Below are positions 24,814-35,993 of a DNA stretch of 64,000 nt, in pieces. The notes beneath the pieces were generated by a model. It worked only from the letters and a program-made list of their open reading frames with translations. It searched no databases and was not told where the DNA came from. Origin of the DNA: Paracamarosporium sp. OC-R06-R3 (Eukaryota; Ascomycota; Dothideomycetes; Pleosporales; Didymosphaeriaceae); contig JACVRA010000246.1 in assembly GCA_019828545.1 (NCBI GenBank), positions 1 to 64,000 of the forward strand, written 5' to 3'. Every line of letters begins with the position of its first letter. Positions within the stretch are counted from its first letter, which is position 1. The position numbers and the translations under genes were made by a program.

Positions 24814-25017
24814 TCTTGGCACGACTGAAGCATTATCTTCCATACACTCCTTGGACTGTTTCATGCCAACAAGAGGCAATCGAAGGTGTGTAAAGAGTGT
24901 ATGCCTTTGTGTGGTGTGCCTTGGGACACATAGATATGGACGAAGGAGCTGCAGTTTAACGTTTATGGGCGTATGAGGCTCGTAATAGCGTATTAGATAT
25001 TACTTTCTAAGAGATAT

Positions 25018-26377
25018 TCAGCATTTTACGCCGCGGACACCTCCTTCAGCTGTCCATTTGCAGCTCGCTGTCCCCGTGCTCGTCCTGTTTGAACTCGTGT
25101 ACAAAGTGTAGTTCCTATATTCTATGTTGTAACATGGCTGCCGTGTCGAGCAGCTTACACTCGCCGTCGTACTCTTCCCGTCTAAGTAGCCAGTGAAGTT
25201 GACGAAGGCAACATTATTGACCAGCATGTTAGACCTAGTCTCAATCAGTATCTTCTGTCGGTACCAGGAATAAACATTGCATGACTTACGTTCCCGCAAA
25301 ACTTCCATTGTCTCCGCTGTTTTGGGTAATAACACCTCCACTCTTCGCTCCCCTCACCTCGAAATTACTAAACAACATGTTTCTTACTCCACCCCATCCT
25401 GCACCTCTGGGCTGATAATCACTCTCATAGTCTCTGTCACCGCCTTGCACTAGCTCACCCACCCACGTTTTGATATATACAGCGTTTCCGATCGAGTTCT
25501 GGGCGCCGCCTTTGATCAACGTCGCTTGGTCGATGTGTACGTTTTCAACGGACGAGTCCTCAAGGTACTGGCCAAGCGAGCCAATGGCGATTCCGTTACC
25601 AGAGTGGCACGTTACATTGCGGATGTAAATATTGTAAGACCGGGGCTTAATCGCGATGCAGTCGTCGCCACCTTGATAGACGAAGTTCGTAAGCACGATG
25701 TTGCGGGAATCCATGGTATTGAAGCCGTCCGTGTTCTGAACCCAGTTCCATCCCGTGGGCGCCTCAGGACTAGTTGCGTTGGTGTAGATGTTGTCGAAAA
25801 TCATATCTGTGCCGTTTTGAATATTGATGCTCCAGAGCTGCGGCTGGATAACGTAGAAATTCTTGACTGTTACGTCGGACACATTCCAGAACATGAAGGG
25901 CATAGGGCGCCCTGGGCGAGTAGCTCCCGGTGTCACGGGTGGATCGCCTCGCTCGTCAAAATACCAGCGTTCGCCGCGGCCGTTGATACCTCCGGTCCCA
26001 AAACCATCAATACGGATGTGGTCACCGGTTATTACGAACCCTGCTGCATGATTTTGGAACGAAATGTGATAGGAATTATTTCGCCAATAATCGAGGTCTT
26101 CCGAGAACACCCATTCGCCTTGCCAGTCGATTGTTACGTCGTTGAGTACGGGATTGAGCCGGGAATTGATGTGATATATGTTGCCTGTGGGGAAAACGAC
26201 ATTTCCGCCGTTGTTACAGTCCTTGAATGCTTTCAAAATTGTAGGTACGTCGTCTGTGGTGTTGGTATTTCCGGGATGTACGGTACAAGTGGGTCGTCCA
26301 TTACGGCTACTGTGAGAGATGCTTTGCGCGCCAGCAAGACCCAAAATAGCTAGCAAAGAGAGCATCGATCGAGCCAT
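25018..26377 (-). CDS. GH28 family pectin hydrolase (exo-polygalacturonase / rhamnosidase type)
   Basis: Secreted beta-helix glycoside hydrolase acting on pectin. Exons 26377-25290 and 25234-25018 give 434 aa. The signal peptide is MARSMLSLLAILGLAGAQS. Catalytic motifs are NTDGFNTMDS, GGDDCIAIKP and YIKTW. In the motif usually read G-H-G the sequence is SGNGIAIGSLGQY, with Asn in place of His, a variant I associate with exo-acting and rhamnosidase-like GH28 enzymes. The C-terminal exon supplies conserved cysteines (SCSTRQPCYNI; GVKC). A GTAAGC in this exon could mimic a donor, but reading through keeps the conserved Cys pattern. About ten sequons. Exact substrate unresolved between polygalacturonan and rhamnogalacturonan. 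Confidence 0.88.
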
Positions 26378-27640
26378 GTTGATGCTTGATCCCTTTATTC
26401 AATTGTGGGTGGCGTAGAAACAAATAGGAACTAGAGAATTGAGCGGCGATAAGCCCTGGATGAAGGTTGTATTTAATTCATCCAATACTAGTGAGATCAT
26501 CATCAATTCGAGCCGAGGACATGGCTAGCGAAGCTATAGCTTCAAGCTTTCCCTATAGCTCTTAGGTCTCCAGGTTTGGGGCGATCCTTTGCGGGGAATG
26601 CGGAGGCCAAGACGGAGAAATTAGGAGCGAAGCAGATTCGGTAGAAGTTGGCCCGAGCAATCTTTGGTTTGAAGTTTAAGTGTATATTGTAGAACTTTGC
26701 TCATAAGAGTTGAGCTAGATTAGTGTTAGTAAATCAGAGGCCGTGAATTCTACTTTTATTGCTGAGCGTTGTGATCGGATTGACGATGCACAAATTTAGC
26801 TCAACTCTTATGATCATCTCTACGGTATACAGAGACGTGTCAGCCTAGAAGAATGAATAGGAAAGTCGACGGCTGTATAGTTAGCGGGGTAAGCAAACTA
26901 GTGTTTTACCGGGCTCACCCACTGAGTTCCAAAGACCCATCGCCTTCACGCTCATCAAATATTCTTAGAGAAAATGATTCGAGCACCACCAGCCCTAGAG
27001 ATCGTGGACGCAAGTCTCGCCCTTGCGCTTCGCTAATAATCTTGGACCACCTGTGGGCTTTGGGTGTCTTGGAATCCAAAACCTGCACGACTCCTAACTT
27101 AAGAAACGAATATTTGGAAACACCGGTATCTCGCAAAGCGGCCCAAGAAGATTGGCATTGAGCTTTGGCAGTACGCACAGACGATCACCGTGATTCTTCG
27201 CAGGTGTTGAGGCGAGAATGGTGCATGCGTTTCAACGTGCCTGCTTCGTGGTAATACAAGCAAAAGAGGTCTCTCGTTTCATTTTTTAAAAAAGGAGTAC
27301 TACGTCATCAAGGATTGTGCATGTTGACAAGCAGCTGCAGGACTACAGACCTATTCCTGTGACGAGATGGCGTTAATTTCAATCGATGCTTGTTCATACG
27401 GACATCTCCACATCACTACGTAAGTCAAGTGTACGACCGGCAGGTAATGCGAGCTTGTTGCTGGAGAACCTCTCATATGGTGCACGCCTACATCAAAAGT
27501 CGGAAATCACAGTAGAGTTCCTCATACCGTCCGACATACAAATAGAATCTTGAATGATTTTCTACTTCAAATTTAACATCCAGGATGAATTGTGCATTGA
27601 TAGAAATTTTATATGTACCGGAGCGAGACCGTAATCCGCA
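26378..27640. other. Intergenic with a 17-bp inverted repeat
   Basis: About 1.26 kb without a recognisable gene. It contains the 113-bp inverted-repeat element listed separately. Confidence 0.5.
26701..26813. repeat. 113-bp element bounded by perfect 17-bp inverted repeats
   Basis: The left arm is TCATAAGAGTTGAGCTA (26701-26717). The right arm, 26797-26813, is its exact reverse complement, with 79 bases between them. The layout fits a small MITE-like element or a strong hairpin. No clear target-site duplication flanks it. Confidence 0.5.
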
Positions 27641-28764
27641 TCAAGCACCAGTAGGAGCGGCGACGCCGGAGGGTGCCCCGGATGCAGGCGGTCCTCCACC
27701 CATGCCGCCACCCGAGCCACTCGTTGCAGTCATGTTCACACCAAAGGTGATATAACCCATCATACCATTTACGACATCCACACCATCCAATGGCTCCACC
27801 TGCACTTCATAATTGAAACCAGATCCAGTCGTACCAGTGAACACGCTGTCAACATCGTTCGTCGTTCTTTCAATCTCCGTGTGCTGCGAGTAAGGAGGAA
27901 GTGCCATAATCTTCTGGCTTAACTCTTCATCAAAGCCGATTTGTCCGGTGGCCCTGGTGTTGGATGAGACGATTGTTCCATTGGCACGGACAATCCATTC
28001 GGTATGCGCTTGTACGTGAATGTGAATCGCTCTTTCGACGTAGAAGCCAGGAAAGATAGTCTGCATCTCCATCACACCGTTTTCGTCTGTCGGCCACATT
28101 CCACGCAGAAAGGTCGTGGCGTCCGTGTGCAAGTCCAACTCACCCTGGCCGATGGTGACGTTGAGTTGTTCGAGAAGCTCTTCGAAAGGAGTGTTGGGAT
28201 CGAGCCCGGTGAAGGAAGAGTAACTGCCAGTTGCGTTGCCTGGTGTTGATCAGTAACTACGAACCTTCAACCCATAAATTCTTGCGATAACATACAGTGC
28301 CACATATCGATTAGGACGTTCGGCGCCGGTTCGCAAGTATTGACGTCTAGGACACCAATATCTAGGTACAACGGGATACCAGGCTGGTCCTCAGCCATAT
28401 TCTGTCGAAGAGTCTCGCTTCTTGGCCACACATAAGGGCCTGCAGTAACCTCAGGCACGAGAACACAGGTATCGTTCTGTATTGTGGCGTAGTGCGGCGA
28501 CTCAGTGGTGATGTTGACAGTGGTGTCACGCGGGATAATGCTGGTTCCCAGCGAACGTTTCTTTAGTGAACGCTTCTTGCGCTCCATTGTGAAAGCTCCC
28601 GCTTTGGCGGCGCATCGTTTGTTGATCGATGAATGAGTAGCAACTTCGCGTGCCGAGAGCTCGTGGTGCGGATGCGCTGTAATAGAAAGCGCGAGAGATA
28701 GCGCAATGAGGGAGGAAGCAGCACGCATAGTAGAACGAGTGACTGAAGTGATCGAGGACAACAA
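27641..28764 (-). CDS. Extracellular intradiol ring-cleavage dioxygenase-like protein
   Basis: Secreted member of the intradiol dioxygenase family (non-haem Fe(III), catechol cleavage). Exons 28764-28296 and 28239-27641 give 355 aa. The intron falls within IDMWHC/NATGSYSSFTGLD. The likely start is 28728 (MRAASSLIALSLALS, a good signal peptide). The ATG at 28764 adds 12 residues. Expected iron ligands are visible: Tyr in GPYVWPRSETLR, Tyr in FPGFYVERA and the His pair IHIHVQ. A dibasic-rich segment (KKRSLKKRS) follows the signal region. The C-terminal 40 residues are Gly/Ala/Ser-rich and could be a linker or wall-associated tail. The substrate is unknown; relatives are linked to breakdown of plant or lignin aromatics. 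Confidence 0.85.
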
Positions 28765-30103
28765 CGAACGTGAACGAAAGCTGCTACTCAGACTGATAGT
28801 TTATCGGAGGGAAACGAAACAATCTTCTACTTATACCGATGGCCATTGAGTATCGTTATCGCCATGCCAAGGATGAGGAAGCATGGGAACACGTAACTGC
28901 TGCTTCCAGCACTCTGTTTCGCCCTTGAATAGTGATTGATTTAGCTAAATCGCCAACAACAATAGAACTGCTTCGGGAAACCAACCCCGTTCAAGGCTAC
29001 TGTGGAACACAAGACAATCCAATCAGAGAGAGCTATTTTGTAAAGTGATTTCTGTTCCCAGAGAGTCCGACATTGATTGGACGTTTGCGAACGCGTAAGG
29101 CTGTGGGGTCGAAACGTCCCGCCGAACTTACCTAGGCTTGTTTCAGACAAGCCATAATTATACCAAGAATTTTTGACGGAACTTCTCCTTGGATGCAGGC
29201 TCCTTGTCATATTGAATTGGCCGCGTAATCTCGTTCCAGGAGGATCAGCCGATCTGGACTACGAACATCTATGCAAAGATGCTCTGAGGACAATCTGTAA
29301 CGGCAGCCGTATAATTATTCTGTTCTAGCCCTTTCGAAAAACCGCCGGAGAGCTATTTAGACTTAACATCTGGAGATACGTTGAGTTTGCGGCCCTAGCC
29401 TGAAGCTTCTTTCTCTGTATAATATGCTTGGTAGTGACTTAAAATTTAGGTTATTACGCTAAAATGGGCGATCCAGAGTGAATGGGTTTCTACGACTGGT
29501 GCCCACGAAGCCGAGAGAAGACCAGACGTCGTAAAAGAACAATGGACTTGCAATTTGACTGTCAATCGAGGCCTTCGCTCGATTTCTACTCTCATGGTAG
29601 CAGCCCTGGCTACATGTTTGGCCTAGCCGAGTGTGCAGATTGTAGTATTGTTCCTTGTGGGACATTTCAAGGAACAATGATTGGAATTGCCATGACCTGG
29701 TAATAGATGTAAACGTATGGGAGATGAGGTGCTTCAACCAATCACTTCTGGTCAGCGCTGCATGCCTCCATGGTCTAAAGAAGAGCGAAAAGGGCCTTTG
29801 AAGAAGATATGGAGTATGTGAGCAATAAACAAGGTTAATGTAGAAGATGCAAGGAATCATGGCAACAGGAGTTGGAGTTTCGGTGCACATAAGCCTGTCA
29901 TTTCCATATCACCAGCACGGCAATCTACTAGCCTTTTTCATAATTACCTCGGCACAGCACAACGACTCGTGCTGTCAGCTGCATGGAAGCGAACATCATA
30001 CAACACACTTGCAGTCACACCTCCTCGCTCATTGTGAAATCCCTAGACCGCCGAAGAGGATTTAAACAAAAAAGGGTTACAGGCAGAAAGTAGGAAGATC
30101 ATC
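28765..30103. other. Long intergenic region with small hairpins
   Basis: Divergent promoters of the dioxygenase-like and enoyl-CoA hydratase-type genes, about 1.3 kb. A TATA-like TATAAGTAG lies on the minus strand at 28827-28835. Perfect hairpins are at 29135-29153 (7-bp arms) and 29647-29678 (11-bp arms). No gene recognised. Confidence 0.5.
29647..29678. repeat. Perfect 11-bp hairpin
   Basis: ATTGTTCCTTG (29647-29657), a 10-base loop, then CAAGGAACAAT (29668-29678). It is not next to a gene end, so a terminator role is unlikely. Confidence 0.45.
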
Positions 30104-31368
30104 ATGGAAGAGGGATACAAATACGAGTACTTCAATGTCACCTTTCCAGCGGAACACGTTGCGCACGTGGAAATCAACCGACCGGAAAAGTTGAATGCGT
30201 TTATTGAGCAGTAAGTATGAACTTCAACTGGGTTACATTGCTCGTTTTTCTATTGAGCCTGTCTTCATTGGTATTCCTAAGTTGAATCCGAACTTCCCAC
30301 CGCAGCTGTCATCGTGCGCACAACACACAAGGCCAAGGCTTGGATACCGCACCACTTTTGAATTTGCTACAGTATCCAGATTTTTTAGCGGCACTGTTTG
30401 TACAGATTTTACATGAATGTAGATATTCACTCAGTATGCACTCGCACATGCTGCGTTTTCTCCATCAACTACACTGCGTCAATTTATAAACTCAACACCC
30501 AGAGACGTCTACGATCATTCTATGTTGTTTCATCGGCCATATGCTTGCATACCTGCTATCTAGCACATCTACTGATAGCGCCGTAGGATGTGGCTCAATC
30601 TCTCTGCTATCATCAAGCGCCTTTCCCACGACCCGAATGTTCGCTCCATAGTTTTCACCGGTTCCGGCGACCGCGCGTTCACAGCAGGCTTAGATGTGAA
30701 GGTATACCATTGGTCTTCTGCATTGCACTATAGTTACTGACTGAATCTTGCAGGCAGCTTCTCAAGGAACCCTCTCACAAAACGCCACAGACCCCGCTCG
30801 CACAGCAACAGTTCTTCGTAGACACATACTAGAGTTCCAAGACTGCATAACTGCACTCGAGAAGTGCGAAAAGCCCGTTATAGCCATTCTCCACGGTACT
30901 GCCTATGGCCTGGCCCTCGACCTCTGTCTTGCCTGCGACATTCGACTATGCGCTTCAGACACGCGCTTCTCCATCAAAGAAGTCGACATTGGGCTTGCCG
31001 CAGACATCGGCACGCTTTCCCGCTTACCCAAGGCAGTTGGAAACTTTAGCTGGGTCAAGGACGTGAGTCTCTCAGCTCGCGTCTTCGATAGTGCCGAGGC
31101 AGAGAAAGTGGGACTTGTCAGTGGGGTCTACAATGGGAAGGCGGAAGCGGTAGGGGAAGGCTTGAAGCTTGCGAGTTTGATAGCGAGCAAGAGTCCGGTG
31201 GCAGTGCAGGGAACGAAAGAAATACTGAACTACTCCCGCGATCGAAGTGTGGAGGAGGGGCTGAGGTATACGGCTGTCTGGAATCAGGCGATGTTGCAGA
31301 CCCAGGACGTGAAGGATGCTATGCTGAGCGGGCTGCAGAAGAAGACGCCCAAGTTCAGTAAGCTGTAG
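30104..31368 (+). CDS. Peroxisomal delta3,5-delta2,4-dienoyl-CoA isomerase (ECH1-type)
   Basis: Crotonase-fold enzyme for beta-oxidation of unsaturated fatty acids, moving the double bonds of 3,5-dienoyl-CoA. Exons 30104-30210, 30587-30701 and 30754-31368 give 278 aa. Family motifs are VEINRPEKLNAF, FTGSGDRAFTAGLDVK, LHGTAYGLALDLCLACDIRLC and KEVDIGLAADIGTLSRLPK. The last two contain the Asp, Glu and Asp expected for the dienoyl-CoA isomerase active site; simple hydratases have a different pattern. The protein ends in SKL, a peroxisomal targeting signal. The first intron is 376 bp, much longer than its neighbours, but the joined sequence AFIEQMWLNL is continuous with the family. Confidence 0.9.
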
Positions 31369-31710
31369 ATGCGCAAACACTTTGGGCGGTCATGCATGAC
31401 ACCAGGACAATATGTGCGCACCATAAGTATCAATAACGTTGGCTAAGACACGACAATCTATATGATTATAATAAGCAAAGCAAAGTCTGGGGTAACAACG
31501 GTTAGATACGTGCGTTCGCGGTGGTGAGATAGTCTAGTCCAATCAGGCGGTGATGCCAAGATCGCGGTGAAAACTAGGGCCGGGCGCCGGTTGCCGGTCG
31601 CTCCTCCAGAGCTTCGAAAGACAGTGTATCTTGACCAGCTTCTACTCTGACACAGCACAACAGCCAATCATCGCACGCAAAAACGCAAAAACGCAAAAGA
31701 ACGCGTCACA
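31369..31710. promoter_or_regulatory. U1-C promoter region
   Basis: 342 bp between two plus-strand genes. It contains an A-rich run of AAACGCAAAA repeats just before the U1-C start (31676-31702). No gene seen. Confidence 0.4.
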
Positions 31711-32467
31711 ATGCCGAAGTTCTTCTGTAGGTATCTCGAATTTCAAGTAGAGCACCATGATCGCGCTCTGGGCTAACGTCGCGCAAGGCGATTACTGCGA
31801 TGTCTACCTTACCCACGACTCGATGAGCGTCCGGAAGGCGCATAATGCCGGCCGAAACCATTTGCGCAATGTACAGGCCTACTATGAACGTACGCGCTTC
31901 TTTACGTTGACCTAGGCACGGTGCAGCTAACGTCGCGACAGAGATATCTAGCGAACAGACCCAGCTTGTCATTAACAGCATCACGGACGCGTACAACGCG
32001 GAAGGTCAGGCAAATCCTATGACTCAAAACCCGATGGGCGGTTTTCCCCCACCTGGAGGTCCTGGCTTCCCGCCACACGGCTTCCCGCCGCCAGGTACGA
32101 CTTGCGCACTTCTGGTTTGATCGTTATGCTAATTCAAACAGGAATGCCTGGCATGCCACCGCCACCGTTTATGGGCCGTGGAGGACCTGGTCCTAACATG
32201 CCCCCGATGCCCTTTCCGCCGCCGAATATGCCCCCGGGAGGACCACCAGGGCCAGGAGGACCGATGCCGCCGGGAGGCATGCCTTTCCCTCCGCCGAACA
32301 TGGCTGGAGGACCGCCGCCAAATATGCCGTTCCCCTTCCCCCCACCTGGCCAGGCTGGATCTCCTCCAGGTGGTATGCCTTTCCCTCCTCCAGGAGGCAT
32401 GCCGCCGCGTGGATTTCCTCCGTTCCCTCCGCCGAACGCAGGGCCGCCAGGGCCACCCGGCCGCTAG
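31711..32467 (+). CDS. YHC1: U1 small nuclear ribonucleoprotein C
   Basis: U1-C, the U1 snRNP subunit that stabilises pairing with the 5' splice site. Four exons: 31711-31726 (16 bp), 31788-31889, 31942-32094 and 32142-32467, giving 198 aa. Joining them yields the diagnostic N-terminus [17 protein letters not shown], then [19 protein letters not shown] with the C2H2 zinc ligands. A short linker ([11 protein letters not shown]) follows. The second half is the usual Pro/Gly/Met-rich tail ([16 protein letters not shown] repeats). No single open frame contains the N-terminal half, so it is easily missed. The phases close exactly and identity is firm. Confidence 0.93.
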
Positions 32468-32786
32468 ATGAAGTATTCGACCGGTCTCAAATGTCTTGTG
32501 TTATTTTAGGATGCACCTCACGGAAGCCGTCAGGATGCACAGCTCCTGTCTCGTTGCTGCACAGCAAGTGACTTAAGAAATCTCCTCGCAAGAGTTGCGA
32601 AGCGGATGACTAGATGAGAAAGTGCTGGCACACGCCAGCTAAGATATGATACCCTAGTTTGAGGAGGGACGGATGTGCAAAGTCAGCGTTCACATTACTT
32701 GTACGTCTTTTCCAAGCGAAGAGTTGCTGAATTCTCATGGTCTTAGCTGAGCAGCAGAAAGAAGATGAAAATCCCAGTTTCTGGTT
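32468..32786. other. Intergenic, convergent 3' ends
   Basis: Downstream regions of U1-C and the NmrA-like gene, 319 bp. Nothing further seen. Confidence 0.4.
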
Positions 32787-33722
32787 TCAAGTCTCTCTTC
32801 CTTCCTCAAACAATCCTCGTGCATACGTCTCCACATCAACAACCGGTATGCGGAGCTTGTAGTTCACTGTTTCTTCCTTTGCCCACCACACACCTCTCCT
32901 TGCAAATACCAGGCGATATTTCTTAATGAGATCATCCGGATCCTTTGCAAGCTCGCTTTCTAATTGTGGAATCGTCCACTCTTCCCGCTTGACCCTTGCG
33001 CCCAAAACGCGCTCAACAATATCAGCCAGCTCTTCGTATGACACTGTATCACCGGCGACATACGTGACCACATTCTCCGCCTCAACATCGCCTGCTACAA
33101 TCCGAGCCAAAACCTTTCCGATGTCTGCAACATCTGTTACAGTAACTTTGTGTTCCCAACTTTGCAATGCCCGTACAGTAACCCTCTTCCCGTCTTCCCT
33201 ATCAACGATTCCCCAAAACTGCTCAAACAAGAAGCTCATGAAAATACCTGTCGATACGATTGTCCACTTGATGTTATTTTCCTTCGCTTCAGCTCTCAAT
33301 AGATTTCGCACGGCAACTTGCTCACCGAAAAGAGGCATCAATCCCTGCCCATCACCCGTGATGTCGTAATCTACGCCCCATTGCCAGGGGAAATACCAAA
33401 GTCTCGATTTTTCTGCCTTGCTTCGCAAAAGCCCAGCATTTAGGATCTCTTTCGCAAGCTTAAGGAGACTGCCGGCAGACTGGCCGAACCCGGTTGCGGA
33501 AACGACAACGTCGTACTTGGCAAAGATCTGGGAGAGGGTTTCGGAAGGACCGGTTATGTCGAGAGAGAGAAGTGAGACGTTGGGTGATGAGAGGTGCTGG
33601 TACTTGGCGGGCGTGCGAACACCGACAGCAATGTGTGCGTCAGACAAAGCCGATAAATAACGTAAGAAGGCGATTCCTAGCTCTCCGGCGCCAATAAGTA
33701 GGATTTGAATTGGAGAAGTCAT
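32787..33722 (-). CDS. NmrA-like NAD(P)-binding Rossmann protein
   Basis: Atypical short-chain dehydrogenase / NmrA and isoflavone-reductase-like protein of 311 aa, single exon. The N-terminal nucleotide-binding motif is IQILLIGAGELG (GxGxxG). Further features are VVVSATGFGQS and WYFPWQWGVDYD at the expected position, with no clear YxxxK catalytic pair. That is usual for NmrA-type redox sensors and for aromatic-alcohol reductase-like fungal enzymes. The start at 33722 has an ideal ACCATGA context; an in-frame ATG at 33746 adds eight residues. The role is unassigned: either a reductase or a dinucleotide-sensing regulator. Confidence 0.82.
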   Translation of the reverse strand: MTSPIQILLIGAGELGIAFLRYLSALSDAHIAVGVRTPAKYQHLSSPNVSLLSLDITGPSETLSQIFAKYDVVVSATGFGQSAGSLLKLAKEILNAGLLRSKAEKSRLWYFPWQWGVDYDITGDGQGLMPLFGEQVAVRNLLRAEAKENNIKWTIVSTGIFMSFLFEQFWGIVDREDGKRVTVRALQSWEHKVTVTDVADIGKVLARIVAGDVEAENVVTYVAGDTVSYEELADIVERVLGARVKREEWTIPQLESELAKDPDDLIKKYRLVFARRGVWWAKEETVNYKLRIPVVDVETYARGLFEEGRET

Positions 33723-34680
33723 GGTACGAGTCGTCCTGGGAAACACGACAGAAAGTGTAGATTATTTTCTGCATGCGGTATCAAATCGTTTTAGATGAGC
33801 TTTTATAGTATGTATATCACATCAGAATTGTGCAAATTAGCGATAACTCGGAGTTAAGAATAAGGTCGTGACGCCGAAGATGTTCGGCTTCTTGAAGGTC
33901 GCACGAATGACGTTGGCTGAGATATTACTGCTTATCACAACATTTTCTTCGCTTTGATCATCAACTTCTTGTTCTGTCGGCCGTTTGTTTGCTCACTGTA
34001 TCGAAATATGCTTCTATGAATGGAAAAGCTAAAGCCTCAAGCCGCTCCGAGTTTGTGCTTTGATATCATTCGAGAATAACACGTTATGCAAGGCAAAGTG
34101 GTAGACGCGAGATGCATATAGAGTCTTTATATGTTGATTATCCAAATATTCTTTGTTTGTCCAACAAACCACGGAAGCTGGTGCGGGGCAGTCATCTGCG
34201 AATTGTTTCTCTGGTTTCTCTCGCTTCTCTGTTGTAACAGTCGAGGCAATACACAGAATCGTTAGCTTCGTTAGAGGTAGCGGAACGTGAATATATATAT
34301 GCGATGGTTGTGTTGCTGCATGACTGCCTCTGTTGTACTCGTATCTATCTCACGATGATTCGCAGACGACTTTTATGCTCACAATCGATCTCTTCCTTCT
34401 CCGAGGACATGCCACGCAGCAGCATTGAATGACATCCTTGAACGACTTTTTATGTTCAGCGGAACGTAAAGCACAAGCAGAAGTGGAAGCACAAAATCTT
34501 ATAGTGTAAGTGTGATTTACGAGGCTACAGTCGCGTTCTCGATTTTCGCCAAGATTTAAGCGAATTTTGGCTCGCGCACTTCGCGGCTCTCTCAAAGAGT
34601 CTCCGCAAGACTTCTGCAAAAACACCACCACCGAGTGCGCCCACCGTTTATCCCTAAGGTCAACCACTCTACCGCACATC
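33723..34680. other. Intergenic, divergent promoters of NmrA-like and RACK1 genes
   Basis: About 960 bp. No supported coding sequence. A pyrimidine-rich tract is present near 34200-34240. Confidence 0.45.
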
Positions 34681-35993
34681 ATGGCCGAGCAGTTGGTTCT
34701 CCGTGGCACCCTCGAGGGCCACACTGGCTGGGTTACTTCCCTCGCTACCTCCCTCGAGAAGTACGTATACGCAATATCAATCTGGAGCTGCAACTTTGCG
34801 CTGCGCAATCATTGTTGAGTACAGAGACGCTGACCATCTGTCCACAGCCCGAACATGCTCTTGTCCGCGTCTCGCGACAAGACGCTGATCATCTGGAACC
34901 TCACTCGCGACGAGACCTCGTACGGATACCCTAAGAGGAGTCTGCACGGCCACTCCCACATCGTCTCCGACTGCGTACGTTATACCAACACATGCGAGCA
35001 ATTGGCTGGCTAGGAAGTCAAAAAGCAGGCTGAGCTGACAATTGCATGATAGGTTATCTCCTCCGACGGTGCCTACGCTCTTTCCTCGTCCTGGGACAAG
35101 ACCCTCCGCCTCTGGGAGCTCTCCACTGGCAACACCACCCGCCGCTTCGTTGGCCACACCAACGATGTCCTCTCCGTTTCCTTCTCCGCCGACAACCGTC
35201 AGATCGTTTCCGGCTCCCGTGACCGGACGATCAAGCTCTGGAACACGCTCGGTGACTGCAAGTACACCATCACCGACAAGGGCCACACTGAGTGGGTGTC
35301 CTGCGTGCGCTTCTCCCCGAACCCCCAGAACCCCGTCATCGTCAGCGCTGGCTGGGACAAGCTCGTGAAGGTGGGTACATCCCTCGTGTATTCCTGTATT
35401 AGACGCAACCCCTGCACAAGATATCATGATGATCAAAATGATTTTTTTGTATTTGCTACTTCAGAGCCGCAAGGTTATGAGAACAACAATCACCTTTTAC
35501 TGACATATAGCTTCCTCCCACGGTTGTTCGAGATCCGCTATACCAACAGAAGCTGACAAAACATTAGGTTTGGGAACTCGCCTCGTGCCGCATCCAGACT
35601 GACCACATTGGCCACACTGGTTATATCAACACCGTCACCATCTCTCCTGATGGCTCGCTCTGCGCATCCGGTGGCAAGGACGGAACCACCATGCTTTGGG
35701 ATCTCAACGAGTCCAAGCACCTTTACTCGCTCACCGCCGGTGACGAGATCCACGCCCTCGTTTTCTCGCCCAACCGCTACTGGCTGTGCGCTGCCACCGC
35801 CTCATCCATCATCATCTTTGACCTTGAGAAGAAGAGCAAGGTTGATGAGCTCAAGCCCGAGTACTTGGAGGTTGGCAAGAAGAGCCGGGAGCCGGAGTGT
35901 GTGTCGTTGGCCTGGAGCGCGGATGGCCAGACTTTGTTCGCTGGTTACACCGACAACCGCATCCGCTGCTGGGGTGTCATGGCGAGGGCATAG
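34681..35993 (+). CDS. cpcB: RACK1 homologue, 40S ribosome-associated WD40 scaffold
   Basis: Seven-bladed WD40 protein bound to the 40S ribosome head, with roles in translation, signalling and cross-pathway control. Exons 34681-34760, 34848-34974, 35053-35370 and 35568-35993 give 316 aa, the standard RACK1 length. Blades are visible as [75 protein letters not shown] and [13 protein letters not shown]. The third intron (197 bp) is the longest and carries a C/D snoRNA. The codon choice is strongly C-ending, as expected for a highly expressed gene. Confidence 0.96.
35421..35508 (+). ncRNA. snR24: Box C/D snoRNA, U24-like, in RACK1 intron 3
   Basis: Intronic methylation-guide RNA. It has a perfect C box ATGATGA (35426-35432), a D' box CAGA (35462-35465), a C'-like TATGAGA (about 35476) and a D box CTGA (35500-35503). 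A short ATAT/ATAT terminal stem flanks the C and D boxes. The segment before D', ATTTGCTACTT, is complementary to a conserved AAGUAGCAAAU stretch of large-subunit rRNA, the U24 guide as I recall it. In budding yeast snR24 lies in the intron of the RACK1 gene ASC1, the same host. The exact boundaries are estimated. Confidence 0.78.

Noticed and set aside
25160..25190. Additional intron in the second GH28 exon (GTAAGC)
   Set aside because: Reading through preserves frame and the conserved C-terminal cysteines.
25526..26353. 275-codon plus-strand open frame
   Set aside because: Antisense shadow of the GH28 gene, which has a signal peptide and catalytic motifs.
34777..35436. 219-codon minus-strand open frame
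   Set aside because: Antisense shadow of RACK1. It crosses RACK1 introns and has no domain.
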